A DNA stretch of 30,082 bases from Planctomycetota bacterium (GCA_026692885.1 JAPLNJ010000721.1:1-30082); one strand, 5' to 3'; shown: positions 19,901 to 30,082, counted from the first letter of the stretch. Translations and numbers: made by a program. The notes: generated by a model from the letters alone, not told the origin.

Positions 19901-22900
19901 TCCTCAAAGTCGACGGCGGCAAAGGATCCCCGCCCATCTTGATCCAGATCGTGGAACACGCGCCCGTGGATTTCGCCGTAGTACCGCTCCACCGCCCCGA
20001 TATCGACCGTCGCCGTACCGTCCCCGTTCCCATCCTGCGGCCGGGCCGTACCCAGCTGATCGATTGCCCCGGCCAAGGCGTTGTCCCCCGCATCGATGAC
20101 CGGACTGCCGGGCAGCGGCACGTGGCTCAGCGTCGCACCGCCGTTGTTCTGCAGCGGCCCTAGCTGCGGATCGAGCGGACTGAGGCTCGTGCCCACTTGA
20201 TCGCCGTTGACGCCCGGCGCAAAACCACTGCTGTCAGGCGCCGCACCGATCAGATTATGGCCCAGCGAAACGGAGGTGCCATTTCCCTCCAAGTCATTCC
20301 CGCCAACGTTGGCCGCCACGATCGTGTTCTGCAACCGAAGCTCTCCGTGGTTGAACACGCCTTTGCCGAGCCCGGAAGCCGAGTTTCCCGTGATCGTCGT
20401 GTTCGTGACGAAGGTAGCGTTCGACACCGACAGACCACCACCATCCGCTCCTGCATCATTTCCGGAAATCGTGCTGTCGCTAATGGCGATAGGTTGCGCC
20501 GCCTCGACGCCGCCTCCCGCTGATCCCGCTTGGTTGTCCGCAATCGTGCTCTGCCGGATAATCCAAGACCCGTCGCCTGAGTTTGCCGCCAATCCGCCGC
20601 CGCTTCTTGCCGCTCGGTTGCCCGTGATCGTGCTCGAGTTGATGGTCCAAGAACCCTGGCCATAGAGGCCGCCGCCATCCGCACGGGTGGCCACATTTGC
20701 CGTGATTTCCGCGCGGTCCAAGGTCACGATGCCGCTGCCATTAATGCCGCCCCCGTAATCCGCTGTGTTGTTCGAGATCTGGCTCGATATGACAGTGAGG
20801 TTCGCCGTGTGCCAATTGAAGATGCCACCGCCACCGTGCACGCTCTCCGACACACTGGCCGCGTGATTGCCTTTCACCAGGCACTGTTCCATGACGACGC
20901 GTCCGCTGGAATACACTCCTCCGCCTGCTGAGGAATCCCCGCCCGTGATTGTCACGCCCACCAAGTGTAGCGATGCCTCGAACGTCACCTGAAACACGCG
21001 GTCCAACTGCTGCGCGTCGATCGTGGTCAGGTCACTGCCCGGGCCCAGGATGGTCAAGGTGCCCGTCGTATCGGTAACGTCCAGGTCGCCGGTGGCCGCG
21101 GCGTCTTCCCCTGCACCGGCGAGAGCCAACTCATACATCCCGGCGGCCAGGATGATCGTCTGCGCGCCGGCGAGGGCGTTGGCCTCCATGATCGCCGCGC
21201 GCAGCGTGCGATGGCCGTTGACGTCGGCGACGATGCCATCGCCCGGATTGGCGTCGACCGTGTCTTCGAAGCTGTCCACGAAGAAATACGAGGAATCGAA
21301 GTATTCGACCGCGCCAATATCGACGGTCGCTGCCCTATCGCTATTGCCGTCCAGAATCCGCGGCGCCCCGCGCTGGTCCGTCGCCGCCACGCCGGTGTTG
21401 TCCCCCGCATCGATGACCGGACTGCCGGGCAGCGGCTTGTGCGTCTGCGTCGGTCCGCCGTTGTCCTGCAGCGGGCCGAGCCTTGGATCGAGAGGACTGA
21501 TTATCGTCCCGAGTTGATCACCGTTCACTCCCTGAACGAACCCAGTGCTCCCATCGCTCTTGCCAATCAAGTTATGGCCCAGGGACTCGAAGATTCCTCC
21601 GACATCGGTGAAGCCAGAATCCGCTACGTTTCCCGCCACGATGGTGTTGCTTAGGCGGACGGCTTGGGGCGCCGGGTTATGGAAGGCGTAAATCCCAGCG
21701 CCGGCGGGGAAGTTGGCCGTGTTGTTGACGATCGTCGAGTTCTCAACGATCGCTGTCGCACCGTTAGCCACCAGAAGTCCACCGGCCCACTCTCCCAGTG
21801 CCTGGTTGCCGGAAATGGTCGAGCCGACAATTGTCAGGATGCCGGGGCCGTTCTGGTCAATGGCACCTGCAGCGCGGTGGGCGATGTTCCCCGTGAACAG
21901 ACTGCGACTAATCGTCAGAGTCACCCCGCTGAGGCCAATCGCGCCACCGTCCGCGCTGGCGGTGTTGGCGCTGAAGGTCGAATCTTCGATGGTGCCATTC
22001 GTTTCGGCGATCGCGCCACCAGCCGTGGCTGAGTTCCCCGTGAAAGTGCTGCGGCGAATCGTTGTCGTGTTGCCGCCGAATAGAGCGCCACCAGCGCCCA
22101 CGGCAGTATTTAGGGACAGGACGCTATTCGTCACGGTGGCTGTCCCCCGGTTATACACGCCGCCTCCACGCTCATCCGCCCGGTTATTCATGATGGTGCT
22201 GTCCGCCACCACCAGCAGCTTCCCTTCATCGTTGAATATGCCGCCTCCGTAATAGGCTTCGTTGTCGGCGATGACGGCGTGATCGATTTCAATGTCACCT
22301 AAACTCCGGACACCGCCCCCAGAGGAGAGCAACCGATAATCATATCCCTCGCCCGGAGCCAGCGTTTCCACGTGGCCGCCGGTGACAGTTACGTGGGACA
22401 ACGTCAACGGGGCTCCTGACTGCACATCGAACACGCGGTCCAGTTGGTTGGCATCGACGATCGTCACGTCCGCGCCGGCGCCGATGATCGTCAAGTCGCT
22501 GGTGATGTCCAAATCACCGGTGGCCGCTGCGTCTTCGCTTGCGCCCGGAATGGACAAGTCATAGGTTCCCGCACCCAGCAGGATCATATCGGGGCCGGGA
22601 CGGGCATTCGCTTCCATGATTGCGGCCCGCAGCGTGGTCCGGCCGAGGGCGTCTGCCGCAATGCCATCGCCCGGATTGGCATCCACCGAGTCCGCCGTGC
22701 TGTTGACCACCATCGCCGCCATCAGCGAGACGTTGCTCGCGTTGTAGCTCGGCTGGAAGCCGAGTCCCGCGGGCATGCCAGAAAGGGTAGTCTGCCCAAA
22801 CTCGCCAGTGTGCGCCGCGAAGGTCAGGGGCTGGAAAGTCTGCCCGAACGACGGAGTGAAGCCGCCGCTGGCCGTCACGTTCAAGGTGCCCCCGAGCGTC

Positions 22901-25900
22901 GCCCGGCCCGTTACGCGGAGTTGATCGTACTGGGTGCCGGCCGCCAGACCGCCGACTTCGATGTTCAGTTGACCAGTCGTCGTTTGGGTATAGTCGCCGT
23001 CGATCGTCAGCACTCCGGGCGAGGTACCGGGAGCGAATGTAGCCGCATTCGACACGGCAGCGCGAACTTGGCCCGTGCCAGTCAACAGCCCGGCACCGAC
23101 GAGGTTGAGTTGGGCCGCCGCGAGAATGCCGTCGGCCTCAACCTGCACGTGTACGCCGTCGATGGTTGTCGCGCCCGCGCCGAAATCCACCTGCCCCCCG
23201 CCATGCACGGTTAGCGCCACCGTACTCGCGGCGTTGGTGAGCGCAGGCAGGGCCGTTAAGTCGAGGCGGCCACCACTCCCTGCTTCCAGCCCGGCGAAAC
23301 ACGGTCCGCCACACGAACTGCCGGTGCTGCCCGACAGAGTCGTTAGACCTGAGAGATCCACAAGACTACCCGCACCAGTCGCGGAAACGGTGTAGTTGCG
23401 CCCCGGCGTTCCGGCATAGGTCGTCGCCTGCGAAACGTCGACGACCCCGCCACCCGTGGCCAGCAGAAACACACCGGTCAACGTCTGAATCTGCGGCAAC
23501 TCCAGACGTCCGCCGCCGCTGGCGCGGAGCGTCGAATCATTGCCCGTAATCGCAGTCAACGCCGACACATCGATCTGATCCGTCGGCCCTGCCACGCTCA
23601 GAGAAACCTGGTTCGTCGTTGAAGTCGTTGAAGATAAGTCGACTCGTCCGCTGTTGCTCGTTTCCACCTTGACGAGACAGGGGCCACCGCAACTTCCCAC
23701 ATTGGTGCCGCCGACCAAAGTCGTGACGCCGGACAGATCCACGAGACTGCCGCTGCCGTCCGCGCTGATCGTGTGGATGCGGCCGTACGTTCCGGCGTAG
23801 CTGGTCGCGTGCGAGACGTCGATCAGGCTGCTGCCCGTGGCCAGCAGATACACGCCGGTTAGCGTCTCGATCTTCGGCAGGGAAAGGCGTCCGCCACCGC
23901 TGGCGCGGAGCGTCGAATCACTGCCCGTGATTGCGGTCACGGCCGACAGCACGATTTCATCGGTTGGCCCTCCCACGCTCAGCGAGACTTGATTCGTCAG
24001 CGACGTCGTCGCGGATAGGTCGACTCGCCCGCCGTTCTTCGCCTCGATCTTCACCAGACAGACGCCACCGCAACTACCCACGCTGGAACTTCCCGTCAAA
24101 GCCGTGACACCGGACAGGTCGACCAGACTGCCGGCTCCATCGGCGCTGATCGTAAACGCTTGGCCGGCGGTACCACGGTAGCTCGCGGCGTTAGGAAGGT
24201 TGAGCCGACCAGCATTCGTGGCGTAGAGGTTGGCCAGTTGCAGGTTGGTCGGACCGAGGGCGGCCACCGACGCCGTCGTCCCGGAGGCCGTCAACGTGGC
24301 TGCCGCGTCGACTGTCAAGGCACCCCGGAACACGGCGAGACCGGTTACCGTAAGCGACGTTCCCACGCCTGACACCACTAGCGACTCTTCCGCCTGAAGC
24401 CGCTGGACCGTTCGTGATCCGGTGCCGTGTGTGACGACAACTTCGCCCGGCACGTCGATCAACACGTTGGCGCCGCTGGGTGGCACTGCGTCGCTATTCC
24501 AGTTGGCCGCCGAAGACCACAATCCGTCGCCGGCTTCGCCGTCCCAAAAGTAGCTCGTGAACGTCGCCGTCACCGTGTCGGTGGCCGCGCTGAAGGCCGT
24601 ATCGAGCCCGTTGGTCGTGGTGCTGACCCTCTGACCCGAGCTGCTCTCGGCACGGTCCCAAGCGCGGAAGGTCAATACATTCGCGAGTGTCGTACTCGGT
24701 CCGTCGCTGCGCCGATATCGCAGCCGCGTGTTCGCGTCGGCGGCCAGCAGCAAGGCACTCGCGTTGCTGACCGTGCCGACGTTGGTCCAGGTCCCGCCGT
24801 CATCCAGGCTGTACTGCAGCGTGCCGTGAGTGCTGTCCACTGCCGTGATTGCGACGCCCCGCAGATCACCCGCATCCACATCCGTGACGCCGCCGACGAG
24901 ATTCGACACCAGCGTCCCGCGATCCAGACTGGCGGTGCTGGTCAAGGGCAACAGGACGTCCAGATTCGTATCCGCCAACACCGGCGCATGATTGAAGAAG
25001 TGGTTAGCGAAATTGATGCCCGTCAGGACTTGGCCGGCATACAGCGAGGACGACAACGCCGGCAGCGATTCCCAGCCGGCCTGCGAAACTTCCGCGACCC
25101 GGTAGCTGCCCGGCGCGAGTCCGGTAAACGCATAATCGCCGCTCGCATTCGTCACGCTGCTCGGCTCGCCCCTGTCCAACGTGCCGTTCTGATTCCAATC
25201 CAGGTAGACGGTCCAGTCCGCCCAACCCGGCTCGCTACCGTCGCCCGCTTGGCTGCCGTCACGGTTGTGGTCATGAAACAAGCGGCCGTGAATTTCGGCC
25301 CAGTACCGTTCCACCGCGCCGATATCGACCGTGGCCGTGCTATCGCCGTTGCCGTCCTGCGGCCGCGCAATACCGGTTTGATCCGTGGCCGGCGCGCCGG
25401 TGTTGTTTCCCGCATCGATCACCGGACTGCCCGGCAAGGGCAGATGGGTGAGCGTCGTTCCGCCGTTGTCGGCCAGCGGACCGAGCAGGGGATCGACCGG
25501 GCTGCCATTGATACCGACGACGTCGCCATTCACGCCATTGGTGAAGCCACTGCTGCCGGAGCCGTCGCCGATCAGATTATGGCCCAGCGAAATGAACCCC
25601 CGGGCGCCGGCGATGTCGCGTCCGCTGGCGGACCAGTTCCCGGCGATGATGCTATTCTGGATGTAGAACGTGCCCTCGTTCAGGATACCTCCCACCCAAG
25701 TCCCGACGGTGTGATTTCCCGTGATCGTCGAATTGGTGATGGTGACGGTGGCCGTACCATGGGCGGTGATCCCGCCGCTGGCCGACTGCCCCACGTTACC
25801 CGACACCGTAGAGTTCACCATGGTCAGGGTCCCACCCACCGCCATCCCACCCCACTGGTTGGCGCGATTGTTCGCAATCGTGCTGCCCGACACGGTCAGG

Positions 25901-28900
25901 TTGCCGTCGACGCGAATCCCGCCCGTGTCGCCTGTCGCTACGTTGCCCGACACGAGACTGTCCTGGAGATCGATCGTCGCGCTCCCATCGACGGTCATGC
26001 CGCCGACTGTGGGGGCCGTGTTTCCGGTCACGGTACTGCGCACCACGTTGATCCGCGCGTAACTCAGACACCGCAGGCCGCCAGCTTGGGTCGTGGCCTG
26101 GTTACCGGTCACGACGGTGTCGGTCAAGGTCGCCAGGCCGGAGTTACCGCGCACCAGCAAGCCGCCCCCGGTGTCCGCCTTGCCGCCCGTCACAGTGACG
26201 CCCGTCAGCTGCAGAGTGACGCCCGACTGCACGTCGAACACGCGATCCAGCTGGTGGGCGTCCAGAATGGCCACGTCCGCGCCGCTGCCGATCATGGTGA
26301 GATTCTGTCGGATGTCCAGGTCGCCGGTCGCGGCGAGGTCTTCACCGCTTCCCGGAAGCGACAGGTCATACGTCCCGACGGCCAGCACGATCGTATCCGC
26401 CCCGGCCTGGGCGTTCGCTTCCATGATCGCAGCGCGCAGGGTGTGTCGGCCGTTGGCGTCCGCTACGATGCCGTCGCCCGGATTGGCATCGATCGTATCC
26501 AGGAAGCTGTCGACAAAGAAGAAAGAGGGATCGAGATATTCGACGGCGCCGATGTCGGCCGTCGCCGTTCCGTCTTGGTTCCCGTCCAGGCTGCGGGGCA
26601 GACCGAGTTGGTCGGTGGCGGCGGTGCTGCGGCCCGCATCGACTACCGGACTGCCGGCCAGCGGCGCATGCGTCCACGTCGGCCCGCCGTTGTCCTGCAG
26701 CGGCCCCAGTTGTGCGTCACGGGGGCTGGCCGCCGTTCCCACCTGGTCGCCATTCACGCCCGTCGTGAATCCTGTCGTGTTGTCTCCCGCGCCGATGAAG
26801 TTGTGGCCCAGCGAATGGATTTCGCCCGTCACGTCGACCGCCGTGCCCAATTGGCCGTTGCCGGCGACGATCGTGTTGCCCAGGTAGACGGGCGAGGGGC
26901 GGCCGCCACTAACCAAGATACCGCTGCCGCTGTCGGTTGCGGAGGAATTGCCGACCACGGTGCAATCGACAATCCAGGCGTTCGACCCGTCTTCAATGGA
27001 GATCGCTCCGGCATTGGCCCGGTTGCCGGACAGGGTAGAACGGTTGAGCGTAAAACTGCCGCCCCACGCGGCCTCGATGGCAGCGCCATTCCGCGCCGTG
27101 TTTCCCGTAAACGTGCTGCTCGTAATCGTCAGCGTTCCGTCTTGAATCCAAATCCCGCCGCCCCCTTCGGCCGTGTTGTTCGAGAACGTCGAAGTCTGGA
27201 TCGTCCCATGCATCGCCGCGATGCCGCCCCCCGCGTACGCCGAGTTGCCCGTGAACGTGCTGCCGCGAATGCTTGTGGTCCCGGCCCCTCCGCTGATTCC
27301 GCCGCCGTAGTCCGTGGCCGTGTTTTGCAGAAGGGTGCTGTCCACCAGGGTCAGCGGCGCTGTTTCGTAGTTCGCGATCCCGCCGCCGTTCTGCGCCAAG
27401 TTGTTGGCGATCACGGCACGATTGACAGTCAGGTTGCCGAAGTTCAGAATCCCGCCTCCGGAACCCGTCTGTAAACTCGGCTCAACTCGGCCGCCGGTGA
27501 CTGTCAAGCCGGAAAGGGTCAGCTTGGCATTCGGACGGACCTCGAAGACGCGGTCCAGTTGGCGGGCGTCGATGCTCGTCAGGTCCGCACCGGCGCCGAG
27601 GATCGTCAGTTCGCCGGTGACATCCAGGTCGCCGGTGGCCGCGGCATCTTCGAAGGTCCCGGGGATACTCAGCGCGTACGTTCCCGCCGCCAGCACGATC
27701 GTGTCCGGTCCCGCGTGGGCGTTGGTTTCCATGATTGCCGCGCGGAGCGTGTGTTTCCCGTTGGCATCGGCACCGGCGCCGTCGCCCAGGCAGGCATCGA
27801 CCGTGTCCACGAAGCTGTCCACGACAAGGAAGTTGGGATCCACATACTCGACGGCGCCGATGTCCGTTCGACGCACGCCGTCGCGGTTGCCGTCCAGGCT
27901 GCGCGGGAAGCCACGCTGATCGGCGGTCGCCACGCCCGCATCGTCGCCCGCGTCAATCGCCGGACTGCCGACCAGCGGAGCGCGTGTTTGCGTCGGCCCG
28001 CCGTTGTCCTGCAAGGAACCGAGCTTGGGATCAAGCGGGGTGCCCGCAGTTCCTACCAAATCGCCCAGCACACCGTGCGTCAAGCCTGTGGCGACGCCGA
28101 CATTGCCGATGAAATTGTGGCCTTGGCTGACGATCTCGCCTTGCAGGTCGGCCTTGCCACCCAACGAAGCGGCCGCGATGCTGTTCTTCAGCTGCAGCTC
28201 TCCGGAATAGTTGATGATGCCGGCCGGCGACCAAGTGGCTGAGTTCCCGACGATGGTGCTGGAGACGATTTCAATGGTGCCGCCCGCGTTCGCCACAGCG
28301 CCGGCGCAGGATGCGCTGTTGCCGGAAAGCGTGCTATTGCTGATGGAGGTAGTCCCGGCGTCGGTGTACAGGACCCCGCCGTCGAAGGCGGCGGAATTGC
28401 CGGAGAACGTGCTGCGAGTAATAGTCGCCGAGCCGCCATTGTAAATAGCGCCGGCGTAGTCATCCGCGGTGTTGCCGGAGAAAACGCTGCGGTCCACCGT
28501 GAAGGCCGCGCCGGCGCCGATGGCCAGGGCTCCCCCGCTGCGTCCGCTGGAACCGTTGTTGGAGAAAGTGCTGCCGGTGATCGACACTGTCCCGGCATCG
28601 GCTTGGATGGCACCGCCCTGATAGTAGGAGTAGTTGCTGGAGAAGACGCTGTCAGCCAACGTCACGATTCCTCCGCCGATGTACATCGCACCAGCGCTGT
28701 CGTCCGCGCTGTTCCCGGTGAACGTAGTGCGCACGAGCGTGGCGGTGCCGCTGCCCACGTTCGCGAACCCACCACCGCTCACCTGGGTCACGACATTGGA
28801 GACAAACGCGGTGTCCGTCACGAAGACCGTGCCATCGCCGTTCGAGAAACCGCCACCGTAAGCGTACCCCGCATTCCCGGACAGCGTGCTGTTCGTGAGG

Positions 28901-30082
28901 CTCAGCCAGCCACGGTCGTTGTAGATCGCTCCGCCCGAGGCCGTTCCGTTGGATGTCGCCGAGTTGCCGGACAGCGTGCAGTCCGTGATGCTCACCCAGC
29001 CGCGTTCGTTGTAGACTGCTCCGCCCGAGCTGGTTCCGCCGGCAGTGCCGCGGGTAATCGTCAACCCCGACAGTGTGAGCGACACCGTGGGACGGACGTG
29101 AAAGACGCGGTCCAGGCTGTTGCCGTCGACCATGGTCGAGGCTCGGCCGGCACCCACGATGATCAGCGAGTCGCGGATATCCAAATCTCCGGTGGCACCG
29201 GCGTCTTCGTAGGCGCCGGCCAGCGTCGAGACATAGGTTCCAGCAGGCAGGAAAATCACATCTTGGCCCGCTGAGGCGTTGGCTTCCATGATCGCCGCGC
29301 GGAGCGAAGTCTTGCCGGTAGCATCGCGGGCCAGTCCGTCACCGGGATTAGCATCGACGGTGTCTTCGGTGGTGTTGACCAGAAACCCGAATTCGACCGC
29401 GCCGATGTCGGCGGTGGCCGTGCCGTCGCCATTGCCATCCACGATGCGCAATGCCCCGCGTTGATCCGTGGCCGGGGCGCCGGTGTTGGTCCCGGCATCG
29501 ATGGCCGGACTGCCACGCAACGGTGCGAGCGTCTGCGTCAGCCCGCCATTGTCCTGCAACGGTCCCAGTTGCGGATTGAGCGGACTGGCAACGGTCCCGA
29601 CCAGATCACCGTTGACGCCGTTGACAAACGTGCTCCCCGACGCCTTCCCGATCAGATTATGTCCCAGGGAGGTGAACGACCCAGAGAAGTCCGGCGACGT
29701 CCCGCCCACGTTGGCCGCCAGAATCGTGTTGCCAATCTCAATCGGGTTGCCCGCATTGTAAATCCCCGAACCGTCCTGTGTGGAGACGTTGTTCGTGATC
29801 GTGGTGTTGATAAACCGGACGCTGCCGCCACCCACATTCTCCAGGCCGCCTGCCCGCCCGCCCTGGTTGCCCGACACCGTCGAATTGGTCAGCGCCAGCG
29901 TGCCGCCGTTGTAGATGCCTCCACCAAATTCGGTTCTATTGCCTGCTATCGTACTTCCCGCGATAGTCAGCGTGCCGTAGCTGAAGATTCCGCCACCGCC
30001 CAGTGTCGCCGTGTTATCGGCAATCGTACTGTTTGCCAGCGTGGCGTTACCACCGGAAAAGTACAATCCACCACCATGATGA
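13528..30082 (-). CDS. Giant modular surface/secreted protein, 5' end outside window, ends at in-frame TAG
   Basis: At least 5,517 codons are open. The frame runs on through the right edge (HHGGG precedes LYFSGGN), so the true start and signal peptide lie beyond the window; the TTG at 30066 is not a real start. N to C: a partial beta-helix module, three CSLREAI beta-helix modules, an SdrD B-like linker, a cadherin-like tandem, a beta-strand array with 127-residue repeats, two more CSLREAI modules, a split SdrD B-like linker, two Calx-beta domains, a last CSLREAI module, a cadherin domain, a cohesin-like domain, an orphan FG-GAP blade, two SdrD B-like domains, a seven-blade FG-GAP propeller, and one and a half cadherin-like repeats. 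Each is annotated separately. All are extracellular, Asp/Asn-rich, calcium-binding-type folds, pointing to a surface or matrix adhesin. TAG replaces the lysine codon of the repeat motif [11 protein letters not shown]. Confidence 0.9.
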   Translation of the reverse strand, partial: HHGGGLYFSGGNATLANSTIADNTATLGGGGIFSYGTLTIAGSTIAGNRTEFGGGIYNGGTLALTNSTVSGNQGGRAGGLENVGGGSVRFINTTITNNVSTQDGSGIYNAGNPIEIGNTILAANVGGTSPDFSGSFTSLGHNLIGKASGSTFVNGVNGDLVGTVASPLNPQLGPLQDNGGLTQTLAPLRGSPAIDAGTNTGAPATDQRGALRIVDGNGDGTATADIGAVEFGFLVNTTEDTVDANPGDGLARDATGKTSLRAAIMEANASAGQDVIFLPAGTYVSTLAGAYEDAGATGDLDIRDSLIIVGAGRASTMVDGNSLDRVFHVRPTVSLTLSGLTITRGTAGGTSSGGAVYNERGWVSITDCTLSGNSATSNGTASGGAIYNDRGWLSLTNSTLSGNAGYAYGGGFSNGDGTVFVTDTAFVSNVVTQVSGGGFANVGSGTATLVRTTFTGNSADDSAGAMYIGGGIVTLADSVFSSNYSYYQGGAIQADAGTVSITGSTFSNNGSSGRSGGALAIGAGAAFTVDRSVFSGNTADDYAGAIYNGGSATITRSTFSGNSAAFDGGVLYTDAGTTSISNSTLSGNSASCAGAVANAGGTIEIVSSTIVGNSATWSPAGIINYSGELQLKNSIAAASLGGKADLQGEIVSQGHNFIGNVGVATGLTHGVLGDLVGTAGTPLDPKLGSLQDNGGPTQTRAPLVGSPAIDAGDDAGVATADQRGFPRSLDGNRDGVRRTDIGAVEYVDPNFLVVDSFVDTVDACLGDGAGADANGKHTLRAAIMETNAHAGPDTIVLAAGTYALSIPGTFEDAAATGDLDVTGELTILGAGADLTSIDARQLDRVFEVRPNAKLTLSGLTVTGGRVEPSLQTGSGGGILNFGNLTVNRAVIANNLAQNGGGIANYETAPLTLVDSTLLQNTATDYGGGISGGAGTTSIRGSTFTGNSAYAGGGIAAMHGTIQTSTFSNNTAEGGGGIWIQDGTLTITSSTFTGNTARNGAAIEAAWGGSFTLNRSTLSGNRANAGAISIEDGSNAWIVDCTVVGNSSATDSGSGILVSGGRPSPVYLGNTIVAGNGQLGTAVDVTGEIHSLGHNFIGAGDNTTGFTTGVNGDQVGTAASPRDAQLGPLQDNGGPTWTHAPLAGSPVVDAGRSTAATDQLGLPRSLDGNQDGTATADIGAVEYLDPSFFFVDSFLDTIDANPGDGIVADANGRHTLRAAIMEANAQAGADTIVLAVGTYDLSLPGSGEDLAATGDLDIRQNLTMIGSGADVAILDAHQLDRVFDVQSGVTLQLTGVTVTGGKADTGGGLLVRGNSGLATLTDTVVTGNQATTQAGGLRCLSYARINVVRSTVTGNTAPTVGGMTVDGSATIDLQDSLVSGNVATGDTGGIRVDGNLTVSGSTIANNRANQWGGMAVGGTLTMVNSTVSGNVGQSASGGITAHGTATVTITNSTITGNHTVGTWVGGILNEGTFYIQNSIIAGNWSASGRDIAGARGFISLGHNLIGDGSGSSGFTNGVNGDVVGINGSPVDPLLGPLADNGGTTLTHLPLPGSPVIDAGNNTGAPATDQTGIARPQDGNGDSTATVDIGAVERYWAEIHGRLFHDHNRDGSQAGDGSEPGWADWTVYLDWNQNGTLDRGEPSSVTNASGDYAFTGLAPGSYRVAEVSQAGWESLPALSSSLYAGQVLTGINFANHFFNHAPVLADTNLDVLLPLTSTASLDRGTLVSNLVGGVTDVDAGDLRGVAITAVDSTHGTLQYSLDDGGTWTNVGTVSNASALLLAADANTRLRYRRSDGPSTTLANVLTFRAWDRAESSSGQRVSTTTNGLDTAFSAATDTVTATFTSYFWDGEAGDGLWSSAANWNSDAVPPSGANVLIDVPGEVVVTHGTGSRTVQRLQAEESLVVSGVGTSLTVTGLAVFRGALTVDAAATLTASGTTASVAALGPTNLQLANLYATNAGRLNLPNAASYRGTAGQAFTISADGAGSLVDLSGVTALTGSSSVGSCGGVCLVKIEAKNGGRVDLSATTSLTNQVSLSVGGPTDEIVLSAVTAITGSDSTLRASGGGRLSLPKIETLTGVYLLATGSSLIDVSHATSYAGTYGRIHTISADGSGSLVDLSGVTTLVGGTNVGSCGGPCLVKVETSNSGRVDLSSTTSTTNQVSLSVAGPTDQIDVSALTAITGNDSTLRASGGGRLELPQIQTLTGVFLLATGGGVVDVSQATTYAGTPGRNYTVSATGAGSLVDLSGLTTLSGSTGSSCGGPCFAGLEAGSGGRLDLTALPALTNAASTVALTVHGGGQVDFGAGATTIDGVHVQVEADGILAAAQLNLVGAGLLTGTGQVRAAVSNAATFAPGTSPGVLTIDGDYTQTTTGQLNIEVGGLAAGTQYDQLRVTGRATLGGTLNVTASGGFTPSFGQTFQPLTFAAHTGEFGQTTLSGMPAGLGFQPSYNASNVSLMAAMVVNSTADSVDANPGDGIAADALGRTTLRAAIMEANARPGPDMILLGAGTYDLSIPGASEDAAATGDLDITSDLTIIGAGADVTIVDANQLDRVFDVQSGAPLTLSHVTVTGGHVETLAPGEGYDYRLLSSGGGVRSLGDIEIDHAVIADNEAYYGGGIFNDEGKLLVVADSTIMNNRADERGGGVYNRGTATVTNSVLSLNTAVGAGGALFGGNTTTIRRSTFTGNSATAGGAIAETNGTIEDSTFSANTASADGGAIGLSGVTLTISRSLFTGNIAHRAAGAIDQNGPGILTIVGSTISGNQALGEWAGGLLVANGATAIVENSTIVNNTANFPAGAGIYAFHNPAPQAVRLSNTIVAGNVADSGFTDVGGIFESLGHNLIGKSDGSTGFVQGVNGDQLGTIISPLDPRLGPLQDNGGPTQTHKPLPGSPVIDAGDNTGVAATDQRGAPRILDGNSDRAATVDIGAVEYFDSSYFFVDSFEDTVDANPGDGIVADVNGHRTLRAAIMEANALAGAQTIILAAGMYELALAGAGEDAAATGDLDVTDTTGTLTILGPGSDLTTIDAQQLDRVFQVTFEASLHLVGVTITGGDSSAGGGVYSSGRVVMEQCLVKGNHAASVSESVHGGGGIFNWHTANLTVISSQISNNTADYGGGINGSGIVTLDRAEITANVATRADGGGLYGQGSWTINSSTITGNRAARSGGGLAANSGDGSWIIRQSTIADNQAGSAGGGVEAAQPIAISDSTISGNDAGADGGGLSVSNATFVTNTTITGNSASGLGKGVFNHGELRLQNTIVAANVGGNDLEGNGTSVSLGHNLIGAAPDSSGFAPGVNGDQVGTSLSPLDPQLGPLQNNGGATLSHVPLPGSPVIDAGDNALAGAIDQLGTARPQDGNGDGTATVDIGAVERYYGEIHGRVFHDLDQDGRGSFAAVDFEDNFNAGASPLWENGIGNWQASGGVYFAQDFGTSPLTYSSLPFDLKDFSVTVEIQDIADGGIWLRGSDNGNNGVLLVTCGGFSGYTGLDWAVRGNGYGDYGFNPVAGLFVPGQTDVRIRIDVVGDTYAAFLNDDTTPVSTFTTSAVSHGRVGLYDNSKPGERFDRVRVTANEFQQLGLAGRTVFLDANDNGRLDGGETSTVTDAGGNYRFATLVPGDYLVRQVLPPGWEQTLPPGQAGKQVVNLYPGQVAVDQDFGEGVTLAIDDLTLTSEWDAGASPYTFTVNLSAASPQPVTVQYTTVAGTATAGLDYQTTTGTLTFHPGQTSQTVTVSVLGDVLNEDNETFSLVLSNASGARITKTQGIGTIVDDDPLPKLTINDATLAVEGDVGNTNVEFTITLSPVSGREVWVDYSTQSNTATSGVDFVSVGGTLHFAAGETTKTVVVPVVGDFEHEPTETFFVNLSNPVNANLQDGQGQGTLTDDDPLLTVNSTADKIDLTPGNGLVNTGAANEITLRAAIMEANALAGPDAIVLPAGTYKLTIAGTNEDAAAKGDLDIAPGGLTITGAGAATTVIDAASLDRVFDVHPGATLTLIGVTIQGGRATGTTENGGGIENQGSLVLIDCVVDTNTAVGVGVGGGIDNRDSLTVTRSRLSNNTADQGGAIHNLAGAVLTITDSVLQGNTAQLFGGAIIADGTLDIIRTTFQANHAVFGGAILNGGELTVTDSSFVDNHASGQGGAIFTAADPGTPLNVIGSSFIHNLADLDGGALYLSTEGEVTVVNSTLTQNTAVLNGGAIYNELGALTLTHVTIAGNAATGLGGGVFNGASAQVLNTIVALNTATQSDPDVSGPFTSLGHNLIGRRGSAAGFVHGSNGDQVGTVAAPLDPLLRALEDNGGPTLTMGLQPGSPALDRGSDPDAITLDQRGYRRPEDGDLVGAAVSDIGAFELTYNQPPVIPDQDFLVNENVALGTFVGTVQFSGPEADDTVTLALLAGNTGGTFALDSLTGRLTVTAPLNHETLDSYVLTIRGEDRGHRQTTATIRIHVADLNEPPVLIGSGIDDRMRSDGAATETVSLSSVFFDPDAGDSLTYTASSSNSQLVEAVVQAGGTLELTYHSYTAIQDRTPAVITVTATDQGGLSISDTSLVTVTPSKTLEYVLVVVAQPTPQIEVTTLPTSLSSVATGSTYYVEIWLRDLFVLGLTSLPPSTYSKGVLQGAIDVTYQSGLSTGVRLDHNGIFVYNPSFTGSIDQNSGIVENFGGKSLTATEGVTPDYGRLGFIEFTATSQGQQIFGLHLDAQVTQTQRTATAPAGGKLNPNQLRLAAPLVVAIVPEGGSVPFAPVVSFPAGSNPTALVLADLDGDGDQDLGVANGSANQVSLLWNTPGFSQVVQLSDGEVATAVNFGDRAAPGQIRGRVFQDVNRNGLRESFEPGLPAAVVYLDLNQNGQLDVGEPSRTTDATGLYAFTNLSALTTYRVAEVVPSGGTLSAPAGDGRYQIALGPGEVRTDVDFGNTFEGGVSGNSITGTLFRDTNGNGKRDPGESGLANITVFLDVNGNGQLDVDEPTAVTRTDAPGTPNVDESGTYEFPSLGAGTYQLRIVAQADLRQTYPLGNSFTTTELRADGGPRALAVSDFNRDGRSDLAVANSVSNTVSILTNRGPAGFATTATIAVGLGASAVVTADLNGDLWPDLAITNAYGSSVSVLLNREDGSFGPAQSFATGIGPSSIAAGDFDHDGDLDLAIANDASNSVTVLFNDGHGSFPTRRTYTTDDSPVAIVAVDLNGDNYADLAAANIDSDNVTLLINDQHGGFVAAANLPVGDAPFALAAADLNADGKLDLAVANVLSDNISILLNQGDGWFAAAKNYSGGKGPSSLAAADMDADGAVDLVVTNGNAGNLSVLRNKGDGTFSDPTNFGQANFPTSLPLAVIAADIDHNGTIDLAVANGDSDNVSVLTNTLVAGTQTVVLSGMNSVSSINFGVQEINTPPTNITLSANTVAENAAGAALGHVTVADPNAGDTHTLTVSDVRFEIVVGQLKLKAGQSLDFETAASVSLNITAIDAGGLNLTKAFTVLVTNVNEAPTNIGLSANTVAENAPGAAIGHVTVSDPDTGDTHTLTVSDSRFEIVVGQLKL
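14058..15054 (-). other. Seven-blade FG-GAP/VCBS beta-propeller
   Basis: Seven consecutive repeats of about 47 residues fit the pattern P-x-[AS]-[LVI]-x-x-x-D-[LFM]-[ND]-x-[DN]-G-x-x-D-L-[AV]-[VIA]-[AT]-N, then a strand [NS]-[VIL]-[ST]-[VIL]-L-x-N. Examples are [20 protein letters not shown] and [20 protein letters not shown]. The DxDxDG loops are calcium-binding in integrin-type FG-GAP propellers. Seven blades is the number for one closed propeller, so it is probably a complete domain. Confidence 0.88.
15062..15700 (-). other. Two SdrD B-like domains in tandem
   Basis: Each begins with a calcium-binding loop: [20 protein letters not shown] at about 15695 and [20 protein letters not shown] at about 15360. 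Each continues with a second loop, [17 protein letters not shown] or [17 protein letters not shown], and the Y-x-F-x-x-L-x-x-G/L-T-Y strand. These are rigid Cna-B-like stalk domains of surface proteins. Confidence 0.85.
15765..15900 (-). other. Orphan FG-GAP blade
   Basis: A single repeat, [20 protein letters not shown] followed by [16 protein letters not shown], matches the blades at 14058-15054 but is separated from them by two SdrD B-like domains. It runs directly into [19 protein letters not shown], which normally closes an SdrD B-like domain. Confidence 0.7.
15905..16470 (-). other. Cohesin-like domain (tentative)
   Basis: A beta-rich segment after [16 protein letters not shown] contains [41 protein letters not shown] and [20 protein letters not shown]. 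This order (strand defining a directional property, G-x-x-G-A-x-x-D-V-x-Y, then F-T-A-x-x-x-G) resembles cohesin-like domains that often accompany dockerins in planctomycete proteins. No structure check was possible and the call is by pattern only. Confidence 0.45.
16470..17061 (-). other. Cadherin domain plus a second beta-sandwich repeat
   Basis: From 17061 to 16765 a typical cadherin repeat is readable: [14 protein letters not shown], then [20 protein letters not shown], then [11 protein letters not shown] and [12 protein letters not shown]. It is followed to about 16470 by a [20 protein letters not shown] segment ending [20 protein letters not shown], another calcium-type tandem beta domain. 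Confidence 0.8.
17074..18450 (-). other. CSLREAI beta-helix module 7
   Basis: It starts [16 protein letters not shown] and has [21 protein letters not shown] right-handed parallel beta-helix with repeated GG[GA]I[YHF]N turns follows, then [36 protein letters not shown] and DIGAFE. The closing block is more diverged than in the other modules (GMYELALAG is absent and GAFE replaces GAVE). Confidence 0.88.
18465..19131 (-). other. Two Calx-beta domains
   Basis: The first (about 18798-19131) has [38 protein letters not shown] and [14 protein letters not shown], closing with GTIVDDDP. The second (about 18465-18795) has [38 protein letters not shown] and [13 protein letters not shown], closing with GTLTDDDP. 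Both carry the acidic calcium sites and the G-x-D-[FY] motif of the family. Confidence 0.92.
19132..19974 (-). other. SdrD B-like domain split by an inserted beta-sandwich-like domain
   Basis: The domain opens with [16 protein letters not shown] (19974 to about 19920) and resumes at [20 protein letters not shown] (about 19385) with the normal [20 protein letters not shown] continuation. Between about 19386 and 19920 sits a segment of roughly 178 residues ([72 protein letters not shown]) that looks like a concanavalin-type/DUF1080-like lectin fold. The uninterrupted version is seen at 24994-25296. Confidence 0.75.
19987..21285 (-). other. CSLREAI beta-helix module 6
   Basis: It starts [20 protein letters not shown] with [20 protein letters not shown], then beta-helix turns ([41 protein letters not shown]). 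It closes [36 protein letters not shown] and DIGAVE. Confidence 0.9.
21286..22713 (-). other. CSLREAI beta-helix module 5
   Basis: It starts [20 protein letters not shown] with [20 protein letters not shown], then turns of the GGGIFN, GGGVYN, GGALFG, GGAIAE and GGAIGLS type. It closes [36 protein letters not shown] and DIGAVE. Confidence 0.9.
22714..24555 (-). other. Beta-strand array with 127-residue repeats and autotransporter-type closing domain
   Basis: It begins [20 protein letters not shown], an opening common to autotransporter-associated beta-strand regions. Repeats follow with plus-strand markers at 24022, 23641 and 23263 (periods 381 and 378 bp). Each contains [12 protein letters not shown] or a variant, SCGG[VP]C, GRVDLS and, in the first two, [12 protein letters not shown]. 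It ends with [40 protein letters not shown] and [18 protein letters not shown], a known closing pattern of such passenger-like regions. No beta-barrel follows. Confidence 0.8.
24556..25296 (-). other. SdrD B-like domain followed by a cadherin-like tandem
   Basis: At 24994-25296: [36 protein letters not shown] and [20 protein letters not shown], a complete SdrD B-like domain. At 24556-24993: [60 protein letters not shown] and [15 protein letters not shown], a cadherin-like domain widespread in very large bacterial adhesins. Confidence 0.82.
25309..26523 (-). other. CSLREAI beta-helix module 4
   Basis: It starts [20 protein letters not shown] with [20 protein letters not shown]. Its helix turns are mostly GG[LMI]xVxG rather than GGGIYN, giving a shorter helix (1,215 bp in total). 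It closes [36 protein letters not shown] and DIGAVE. Confidence 0.9.
26524..27831 (-). other. CSLREAI beta-helix module 3
   Basis: It starts [20 protein letters not shown] with [20 protein letters not shown], and turns GGGILN, GGGIAN, GGGISGG, GGGIAAM and GGGIWIQ. It closes [36 protein letters not shown] and DIGAVE. Confidence 0.9.
27832..29385 (-). other. CSLREAI beta-helix module 2
   Basis: The longest module (1,554 bp). It starts [20 protein letters not shown] with [20 protein letters not shown]. Many helix turns follow, including two near-identical ones ([20 protein letters not shown] and [20 protein letters not shown]). It closes [36 protein letters not shown] and DIGAVE. Confidence 0.9.
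29386..30082 (-). other. Beta-helix module 1, partial (continues beyond window)
   Basis: Only the C-terminal part is present: turns [16 protein letters not shown] and AGGLENVG, then [35 protein letters not shown] and DIGAVEFG. Its CSLREAI segment must lie beyond the right edge. Confidence 0.85.

Noticed and set aside
22714..24555. Type V autotransporter with its own translocator
   Set aside because: The passenger-like strand pattern is present, but no C-terminal beta-barrel follows; the frame continues into another CSLREAI module.
24427..27474. 1,015-codon open frame on the plus strand opposite the giant gene
   Set aside because: It lies antisense to well-recognised beta-helix modules, is low-complexity and Arg/Gly/Val-rich, and has no domain. 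GC-rich repetitive coding DNA leaves such antisense frames open by chance.
30064..30066. TTG at 30066 as start of the giant protein
   Set aside because: The codons before it (HHGGG) continue the beta-helix turn GGGLYFSGG, so the gene clearly extends past the window.

Overview
The window looks like a piece of a GC-rich genome of the phylum Planctomycetota, probably Pirellulales-like. This is inferred from protein content: a giant secreted protein built from CSLREAI-type parallel beta-helix modules, SdrD B-like, Calx-beta, cadherin-like and FG-GAP/VCBS domains, ending in a planctomycete-style type I dockerin. A GH29 fucosidase with a discoidin-like domain and many short palindromic intergenic repeats fit the same picture. 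No rRNA, tRNA or CRISPR array was recognised.

Layout. 1-493 is non-coding and holds nested inverted repeats. 494-2463 (minus) is a two-gene unit, a 5-formyltetrahydrofolate cyclo-ligase followed by a MOP/polysaccharide-type flippase, joined by an ATGA stop/start overlap. 2464-2889 is a divergent intergenic region with three separate palindromic elements. 2890-4521 (plus) is an ABC-2 permease with two homologous halves on one chain. 4540-5557 (minus) is an Rpn-type PD-(D/E)XK nuclease/transposase-like gene, frameshifted inside a 12/13-bp tandem repeat. 5892-6035 (plus) is a 47-codon scar of a short-chain dehydrogenase that has lost its middle. 6074-7771 and 7794-11255 (plus, 22 bp apart) are a secreted alpha-L-fucosidase and a hybrid sensor kinase (PAS-GAF-PAS-HisKA-HATPase-REC-HPt) whose NMT1/THI5-like sensor appears collapsed to a remnant. 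11256-11397 holds a 30-bp-arm inverted repeat between convergent genes.

The remaining 18.7 kb (11398-30082, minus) is one giant open frame that enters from beyond the right edge of the window and is interrupted once by an in-frame TAG at 13528-13530. Read N to C it carries a partial and then six complete CSLREAI beta-helix modules. These are interleaved with SdrD B-like linkers (one split by an inserted beta-sandwich-like domain), a cadherin-like tandem, a beta-strand array with 381/378-bp repeats carrying SCGGxC motifs, two Calx-beta domains, a cadherin domain, a cohesin-like domain, an orphan FG-GAP blade, a seven-blade FG-GAP propeller, seven cadherin-like repeats of exactly 282 bp, a dockerin pair and an acidic tail. 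Without the TAG the product would exceed 6,200 residues.

How it may fit together (inference): the giant protein is a surface or matrix protein, the fucosidase-kinase pair suggests handling and sensing of fucosylated glycans, and the flippase and ABC permease could serve envelope export. The most distinctive property is how many genes are interrupted or internally deleted (amber stop, repeat frameshift, SDR scar, sensor deletion), several at visible direct repeats. All function calls come from reading motifs; no database search was possible.
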